NCBI GenBank assembly: GCA_951799425.1
Contig: OX637409.1
Span: 18,959,960 to 19,023,959, forward strand
Source: Ilex aquifolium
Taxonomy: Eukaryota > Streptophyta > Magnoliopsida > Aquifoliales > Aquifoliaceae
Direction: 5' to 3'
Length of the DNA: 64,000 nt
Of the stretch, positions 57,618 to 64,000 are shown piece by piece. A program made the translations under genes and the position numbers. The notes below the pieces were generated by a model. That model saw only the letters and a program-made list of their open reading frames with translations. It was not told where the DNA came from and did no database searches. Positions within the stretch are counted from its first letter, which is position 1, and each line of letters opens with the position of its first letter.

Positions 57618-58019
57618 TTTATTTTTTTTATGTCGTAACTCAACATCTGGTTGTAATTAAACCAACTGCCTCATATTAATTGCCCATTTAGTTAAAGCTG
57701 ATTCTGGAACCAGCAGCTGACCTTTTAAAGCCACCCAATAGTAATCACTAAAACTTAGAGTATGTTTGTTTGGTGTTTTTGTTTTGTATTTTTATTTTTA
57801 TTTTTTGTAAAAAATAAAAACAAAAATACTTTTGGGTTAGTGTTTATGTTTTATATAAAATCAGTTGTTTTGAAGACAAGACCCAAAAACAAGAAATAAA
57901 AAAAAGATGTTCCAAGAAACAAAGGAAACAAAAACAAACGCGCAAGGCTTTGGGGGAGATTTAATGAGATCCCGGCTTCGAGTCTTCTTAGCAGCAAAAC
58001 ACATCTTTTTTCTTTGAAG

Positions 58020-58027
58020 TATAAAAG
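58020..58027 (+). promoter_or_regulatory. TATA box of the element's leader module
   Basis: TATAAAAG, preceded by TTTTTTCTTTGAAG. The matching site in the other element is TATATAAAG on the minus strand at 18315-18323. Confidence 0.4.
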
Positions 58028-58289
58028 CCCAGTTCATTTTCTCTCCCCCTCTATAGCTGAAGAATGATGCCCCTGTTCTGAGTTCTCTCTCTCTCTCTCT
58101 CGTTCTGCAACTTCGGCCTCGCCTCTGTCGGAGCAATGAAGGTCGGAGCTCTCTCTCTGCAACAAAGACCGGAGCTCTCTCTCACCTCTTTCTGCAACGA
58201 AGACCTGAAGGTTTGTCCCTGTCACTCTCTCGTTTGTCTCTCTGTTAGATTTGAGTTATATTTGTTCGATCTGAGTTAAATTTTTTGTG

Positions 58290-58470
58290 TATGTGTCTGT
58301 GAGTGTGGGTAGGTGTGTCGATTTGTGGGTGTGGGTGTGTATGGATTTGTGGGGCTGTGTGTTTGTGTGTATCGATTTGTAGAGCTGTGGGTGTGGGTGT
58401 GTGTGTCGATTTGTGGGTGTGGGTGTGGGTATCAATTTGTGGGGGTGGGTGTGTATCGATTAGATGTAAA
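58290..58470. repeat. GTGTGGGT minisatellite
   Basis: Degenerate units built from TCGATTTGTGGGTGTGGGTG and GTGTGTGTC. It occupies the same relative place as the GGTGG-rich array of the 17429 element. Confidence 0.8.
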
Positions 58471-58624
58471 AAAAATAGATATATGTCTATGAATCTGCAA
58501 TTATGGGTGTGAAATTGCATATTTGATTTTCATAAGCTGAAATTTATGTAAAACTTTTTGTAAAACCTTGCAATGGTCAGTTACTACTAATAGGAGCTAA
58601 CTACAAATTCAAAGGGAAACCCCT

Positions 58625-58819
58625 ATGCAGTTGAATCATGTGTTTAGACAGGCCAATGGAGTGGCTAATTTTTTGGTCAATCAAGCAGTCCAGTCGCGAA
58701 GGTCGACTGATTTTACAGAGGTTCTTTTGCCTAGTACAAGGAGGATGTTGTTGTTGCTGTTGCTGGATCAGTATGGCATACCAGCTTTGCGAATTAAGAA
58801 GTCCCTTGTTTTTCACTGA
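58625..58819 (+). pseudogene. RNase H-like fragment inside the TIR element
   Basis: An open frame of 64 codons ending TGA encodes LNHVFRQANGVANFLVNQAV, then VLLPSTRRMLLLLLLDQYGI. HVxREANxxADxLAN is the last conserved block of the RNase H domain found in plant LINEs and RVT_3 proteins, and the second block fits the usual C-terminal tail. The earlier catalytic blocks are not present, so this is a captured or relic fragment. Confidence 0.55.
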
Positions 58820-58859
58820 AAGGAGGATCTCCCTGGTTCAGTGAAGTTGGAGCTGCTGC

Positions 58860-58945
58860 GTATGGGTGGCCAACTTTGCGTTAGAAGTCTTCTTTGTCTT
58901 TTGGTGGCCAACTTTGCATTAGAAGTCTTCTTAGTTCTGGGCAGC
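58860..58945. repeat. Short direct repeat
   Basis: GGTGGCCAACTTTGC followed by TTAGAAGTCTTCTT occurs twice, about 40 bp apart, inside the TIR element. Confidence 0.8.
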
Positions 58946-59890
58946 GGTCAGTGACCCTAAAGGAGAGTTCAGTTTAATTTTGTGTTTTGAAGGATTAAAT
59001 CCTTCAATTTGTGGTGTAAATAGGGTTTGTTTTCCCCTTTTATTCGTGTAATTCTTTTGATTTACTCAATAAATTTGTTTCCCTCCAATTTGGAAACCTG
59101 CTCCTGCTCAGTTGATAAGGTGATATGGCTTCCTAAGGTGATATGGTTACATGCTGCTATGGAGTTGCTGGGTTTTTTTACTGCAATGCTGGTTTCTGTT
59201 GTTGCCGAGTTATTGCTGTGGTGCTACACTGTATTTTTTTCTATAGTGATGTTGGTGTGCTACATACTTGAAGACATCACAGGGATAGATCTGAGAGCTT
59301 ATGTAATTTCGGATGTATTTTGGGTGTCATGGATTTGATTTGCATTGTTGTTTTGAAATGCCAATGGAAGACAATTTGTCTTCAGGTAATATCAATGCAA
59401 ATTCATCACCAGCAGCAACCACTGGTTCTCATCCCAGACAAAGCCACATCCCTCCATTGTTTATCAGCATTTAGCATCTGGGTAGTTACCAAACAGGAAA
59501 CTTAAGTATATAACTTGAAATAGTTATCAAACTCGTTTTTTGTTTTTATTCTCATAATTTGATAGACACAAATAACTCCCAAACATATTTTCTGTTTCAG
59601 TGTTTACCACAAAACAAAGACAACAATTGTCTCTGTTTTTCATTTTTTTGAAGACGCGAAAACAGAAACGTTACTAAACGACCCTCTAGTTTTTGTTTTT
59701 CTGTTTTTATAAAAAAATGAGAAGGCAAAATAGCTGTTTCATAGCTTTTTATAGAACTAAGTTTCATGTAAAAGAGAGAGACAGAGACCAATTGCATACA
59801 ATTTGAAGGAAAAACCAAAGCTGCTAACCAACATACAATTCTAACGAATGACTTGAGCAGAGCTTTACAATTTGAGCAGAGGAACATTTG

Positions 59891-61103
59891 TTAATGTTGA
59901 GATAAAGGTGGTCTTTTTTCCAACATATCATAGTGGAGAACAAAATTTTCCTGCAACAAAAGCATGCAATTTATTCAAGGGGGCTGATTTGAATATAAAG
60001 ATATGGATAAATGAAATAGGAATTTGACAGGTTCAAACCTTGCGGACTGTTTCCCACGTGTTCGGATCAAAACAAATATAAGATCCTCTCTCATACGCGT
60101 TTGTCTTAACAAGAGGCTCCATGTTAGCAGACCGCATAAACCACAACCGGTGCTCTCTGTGATAAAACCAACCTCTGTTGTACCTGCCAACAGTAGGTTC
60201 AACACAGCTTTTAGCAAAACTGCAACCCTCCTCAACCGATTAGCATGATAACAGAATAAGAAATCATCTTAAAGCAGTGTCAATTTTTTTAATGAAATAT
60301 GGTTCGTTATAGATTTCATCGAGGTAGATGAACATGAAGCAGAAAAAAGTACCCAAAAAAAAAAAAAGTACATGCACAAAGCATAAAACATAGTTCATAT
60401 GGCTTAGGTATCATACAATTCATTTGAGGCATATAACTGGGCTTCATCTTTTGGCATGCTGCATAAAACGAAGAATTGCATCAATTTGCAAACATAAAAG
60501 TCACAAGGAAAGATTAGTGGAGACCCGACGAAGAGATGTACCTGTAAAAAATATAAAACAAAGTGTCCAACTGGAACTTGGAGAAATAAGCTTGCTGCAG
60601 CCATCGCAACAGAGACTTGAGCAAAAATGAAAGTAGTTAACAGAAGAATACCAAAAAAAATATTCAGAGCAGCTTACATTAAGAACAGGTGGTTGTTTAG
60701 CATAATAACATTGCGGCACAATGAACTCTGGATCTCCCTTGGCAGGGTCGTCAGACCACGGTGAACCAAATGTCTTATGAAGATTTTCTGTTGAGTTCAA
60801 GTTCAATCCAAGTGTTGTCAGATCAATTCCAAGTGCAAGGGATGTCAAGACAGGATCACTCATCCTTATTACACTTAACAAACCAAGCAAACCAAATGGG
60901 TCCGGAGCAGGTTGTGTAGCCTGCATGGACTTGAGGCCCTGATCCCTAAATGACTGATTCACGGCAGACATTTGCTGAATACGAAACTGGGATTGACTTT
61001 GATGTTGTTGATATTGCTGGATAAGCTGGTCATAGGACCCTATACCAGAAACTGTATTTGGAGAGTTAAGAGGCCGTAATCCTATGCCCGGAGGTCCATT
61101 GTT
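59891..61103 (-). CDS. NOT2: CCR4-NOT subunit NOT2 (VIP2-like), 3' exons only
   Basis: Five exons on the minus strand, 61103-60678, 60594-60542, 60458-60417, 60183-60039 and 59950-59891, join in frame for 241 residues to a TAA at 59891-59893, with GT-AG introns. The first visible exon has GPPGIGLRPLNSPNTVSGIG, a Gln-rich stretch and PDPFGLLGLLSVIRMSDPVL. The remainder is the NOT2/3/5 domain (GIDLTTLGLNLNSTENLHKT, SMPKDEAQLYASNELYNRGW, FYHREHRLWFMRSANMEPLV, ENFVLHYDMLEKRP). NOT2 is a scaffold subunit of the CCR4-NOT deadenylase complex; in Arabidopsis NOT2/VIP2 also promotes miRNA biogenesis. About 600 residues are usual, so roughly 370 N-terminal residues are missing here. Exon 61103 begins after a clear acceptor (TTGGTTCAG), so more exons should lie upstream, beyond 64000 or lost. 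Confidence 0.88.
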
Positions 61104-61659
61104 CTGAACCAATATAAGTCCAGAAGCTCATTATGTTAGATATCATTCAATGAACGAAATATTTGAACGAGACATTCCAATATACAAAAGGTTAAGAGGA
61201 GGAGAAGAAGAAAAAGAAAAAAGATAAATAATGAAAACAACCAAATTATTAAGTGATTTTGTTCCATGTAGCACCACTGATTGGCCAAATCCAACTTCAA
61301 CCGTATTTAAAAGTTGTTCATAACTTCATTCTGTACATTAAAGTGACAATTAAAAAATCATTTTAGGTTTTCATTTTCTTTGGGGGATATGGCTTCCTAG
61401 TGACATAAAATTCATATTCCACAATTATAGAATGAATGTTTCCCAGTTAAAACCGAAATCAAATTATTTTAAGTGAACTGAAACTGAAACATTTTGGAGG
61501 ACGAGAAGCCCCACACACATAGGTTTTTGGGGCCTTTGAGGGTGATATTATATGAACGGAGTTATTAAAGAGTGCTTTGAACATCTATCTAATAAGATAG
61601 ATAGGTTTTTGAACTTACGGGAGATATATTTTCCCACCCACATGCATAGGCCACTGAAT
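61104..61659 (-). other. NOT2 upstream intron, proximal part
   Basis: AT-rich with no coding match to NOT2 upstream exons. It is read as intron because an acceptor ends it at 61104-61105. Confidence 0.5.
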
Positions 61660-62595
61660 CTGCACATGCCCAATGGCACAAACACGCCTGCGCACGCGCA
61701 CACACACGCACACCTGTCAGAACACACACACATACCCCACTCTCTATTAGCCCCCCCCCCCCCCCCCAAAAAAAAAAAAAACCTTACTCTCACCATCTCT
61801 CAAAACACACACACGTAGAGGTTAGGCCGCCTCTCCTCCACCACCACAAAGCTCTCAAGATCTCTCTAAGGTATTACTCTCTCTCCGTCCTCTGCATCAC
61901 ACACACACAATAGCCACACACGCACATACATAGTGAACACACATGCAAAACCCATATACATACAGTGCACTACCCATGCGCACATAGCACACAAAATACA
62001 TCAGGCACACACCCAGGCACACATAGCACACAAAATACATCAGGCACACACCCACGCACACATAGCACACACGCCACAGAGCATCACACACCCCTCTTCG
62101 TCTCTCCCCTCTCTAATTCCCTTTCTTTCTCACTCTCCGTCTTCATCTCTGCACACATACCAAGATGCACTATTTACTAGAAGTCACCCACTCACTCGCA
62201 CACACAAATACGGCCAGATTCACACAGTCACACACTCTCTCCTCTCCTCACCCTCTCTAGCAAGCACGCTTGGTGAATTTGATGTTGATTTATAGTTAAT
62301 CATCATGCATATAAAGTGTTTGTTGAAATGCCTGTGGGAAATACGGTATAGATGGGTTGAATTTATGTTCCTCTTTGATGGGTTTTGTTTGATCCAACTT
62401 CATTTGCTCTTTCCCTATTGCACATTCCTCTCCCCCTCTGCTCTTCTTTTTCTCTTCTTTGCAACACAAAACAAACACACTCACACAGTGCACATGCACA
62501 CACACCCAGCACATGTGCACACACAAGAACAGAACCAACATACCAACATCGCACACGCAACCCCCACAGCACACACACGAACAAAATTTACGGAG
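61660..62595. repeat. CA-rich simple-sequence region
   Basis: Many CACACA and CACGCACA runs, and a C17A14 tract at 61751-61781. A unit of about 35 bp (CACATAGCACACAAAATACA then TCAGGCACACACCC) is repeated between about 61980 and 62070. CT-rich leader-like stretches are interspersed. Open frames here come from the repeats. Confidence 0.8.
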
Positions 62596-62640
62596 TTTTT
62601 TTACTACCCAAATTTGTTGTTGAAATTGTTTTTATGATTA

Positions 62641-62765
62641 GGTGCGATTGGATGAGAATTGTCACCACATGTTCGACAAAATTCGTCATAGACACATGGA
62701 CACAATGTTTTGGCACACCGTCCCCCAGCGACTAATCGACCACAACGCCATCCCTCTACTTTGCA
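62641..62765 (+). other. Coding-like exon of unknown identity
   Basis: Between an acceptor (TTTTTATGATTAG) and a donor (TTTGCAA|GTATGT) lies an open stretch, richer in GC than its surroundings, encoding LDENCHHMFDKIRHRHMDTM and FWHTVPQRLIDHNAIPLLCK. The composition is protein-like. I do not recognise the family. No neighbouring exon was found, so it may be a fragment or part of a transposon. Confidence 0.35.
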
Positions 62766-62830
62766 AGTATGTCGTCTGTCCTCACTACACGCTCACACAC
62801 ACTTTTCCCCTTTTGAGGTTCTTTTTTGAA

Positions 62831-64000
62831 TAGCAGCGAACCTCTCTAGATTTCATTTCATTTTACCCGGCCATTACTTATACTTTTGTCGTTTGCCAGA
62901 AAAATCAGACAATTTTGCGCAATGTCAATATCCACACGTATGACACATTTGGCAATCTATCAATAAGTTTTGTTTTCCAAGAGATTATTATTGGTGTCTA
63001 AACGCCAATGAACCCTTCTTTTTTTTAACTGATTTTCATTACGAGAAAGAGGAGGCAAATGATCGAGGGATTAGCGAAGGTATTATGGTTGGGTTAGTTA
63101 ATGTGTTGTTGAATGGTGGTGCCTTTTGGGGTGTTTGATTGGAGAGTTTGAATTTCATGAAATGTTGTTTGAAAGTGATGAAAGTTGAAATGTACATTAT
63201 ACACTCTAGTTCATATATTGTAGTTTTCATGGAAAATTTTTAGTTTTATGTCTTAGACATTCACTTTTAGGTATGAAGTTATACCTATCCTTAGAATTAT
63301 GCTTATTCATTTCTTTGTAATGAGATTAAATGATATGAAGAAGACATAGCAGAGGGGCACTTTTGTGATGGGAATGGTGGTGAAGAACCCGGTCGATAAC
63401 TAAGTATTCATGTTTCTTGCTTGAACAATTCACTTTGAGTTTCGAAATAGAATTTGACACAAGTCATTTAATTTGATTTCAAGGTTAATGGAGCCAGCAT
63501 TTATGTGTTTTTTTTTACATTAGGTCACTGAGTTTTTGGCAAATTGGGAAAAAATGAGCTTGAAAAGTTGGCCGTGCAGCCTGACACACATACATGTAGC
63601 TGACAGAGCCCATCTTGCCTAGCACACACTTAGTTTTTGAAGAGCCCATGTTTTTTCTAATGATCGATTTTTTTTTGATATGCAGTTCCTTCATTCAGGC
63701 ATGGGTCTATCGCTTGTTTTACTAAAAAACAGAAGTGTTGTCTTTTGGATTTTTTTAAGGAAAATATGGTGATTCAAAAGTTTTTCCCATATTCTAACAT
63801 TTAGAAAGCATAGAAGATATAGATAATGACCTCTAAAGACCATTCCAAACAGGCATTAAGTACCTTGTTTGAGCCAGGAACTCAAACTTTCTCTAGGGCA
63901 TTAGTTACCAAGTGGGTGGATGGGTCTTTGGTTTGAGTAAAAGACAATTAATCCATAACAAGGAAAGAAGAAAACTGTTTTTTTTTTTTTTTTTTTTTTG
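62831..64000. other. Right end of window, no gene seen
   Basis: AT-rich DNA. GGGTGTTTGATTGGAGAGTTTG near 63129 resembles a Tourist-type terminus, but no partner end is visible. The window ends in a long T-run. No NOT2 exon was recognised on the minus strand. Confidence 0.5.

Larger units (their letters stand above)
57758..59685 (+). mobile_element. Second Harbinger/Tourist-like element of the 17429 family
   Basis: The right end reversed is AGGGTCGTTTAGTAACG, matching the 17429 terminus. The left end is GAGTATGTTTGTTTGGTG, more diverged. Flanking triplets are TTA and CTA. Inside the left end, on the plus strand, is the same leader module as on the minus strand of 17429-18580 (GGCTTCGA, CTTAGCAGCAAAACA, TTTTTTCTTTGAAGTATAAA), then CT-rich DNA, then a G/T minisatellite. 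It also carries an RNase H fragment. It ends about 200 bp from the NOT2-like stop codon. Confidence 0.65.

Noticed and set aside
62296-62735. Cys/Val-rich and His/Thr-rich open frames near the CA repeats
   Set aside because: Products of (CA)n repeats on either strand.
1-64000. CRISPR arrays, bacterial operons, prophage or plasmid features
   Set aside because: The window is plant nuclear DNA with spliceosomal introns and plant transposons; the tandem array at 8366-8746 lacks the unique spacers of a CRISPR array.

Overview
This is plant nuclear DNA. It is intron-rich and AT-rich between genes, and much of it is transposable-element sequence. The host genes have clear land-plant counterparts (a NUDX9-type Nudix hydrolase, an ankyrin-PGG membrane protein, and the NOT2/VIP2 subunit of CCR4-NOT). 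A eudicot is the best guess; the species cannot be named from the sequence.

Layout. 528-15087 is one long LTR retrotransposon of the Ty3/gypsy Tat type on the minus strand, with a perfect 5-bp target duplication (CTTTC at 523-527 and 15088-15092). Its minus strand codes gag-pol. Between the end of pol and the 3' LTR it carries three tandem, mutually related, intron-containing genes on the opposite strand, followed by an array of small hairpin-forming repeats. 16451-19435 is a decayed TIR element with a Harbinger/Tourist-like element (17429-18580) nested inside it. 19682-30179 is a complete nine-exon Nudix hydrolase gene whose introns are filled with nested elements. 31698-35422 is a decayed LINE with a 10-bp target duplication. 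35505-39470 and 42290-48745 are two diverged copies of one multi-kilobase segment, separated by a CCACCA-rich array (40523-41668). 45-52 kb holds several tRNA-type SINEs, foldback elements and a local tandem duplication. 52720-55475 is an intact three-exon ankyrin-repeat membrane protein gene. 56650-57617 is a long-TIR foldback element. 57758-59685 is a second member of the 17429 family in the opposite orientation. 59891-61103 (minus) holds the last five exons of a NOT2-like gene, whose upstream exons are not visible in the remaining 2.9 kb.

The most unusual system is the retrotransposon. Three antisense accessory genes share domain order and intron phases, and two of them share a G-box/TATA promoter layout. 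They end in an array of GAGCT-TACG-AGCTC and AGACT-GAAA-AGTCT hairpins exactly where the two convergent transcription units meet. The second notable pattern is the pair of Harbinger-like elements, which carry a shared TATA-plus-leader module followed by a G/T-rich minisatellite. Exon boundaries and target duplications were read by eye; no alignment or database search was run.
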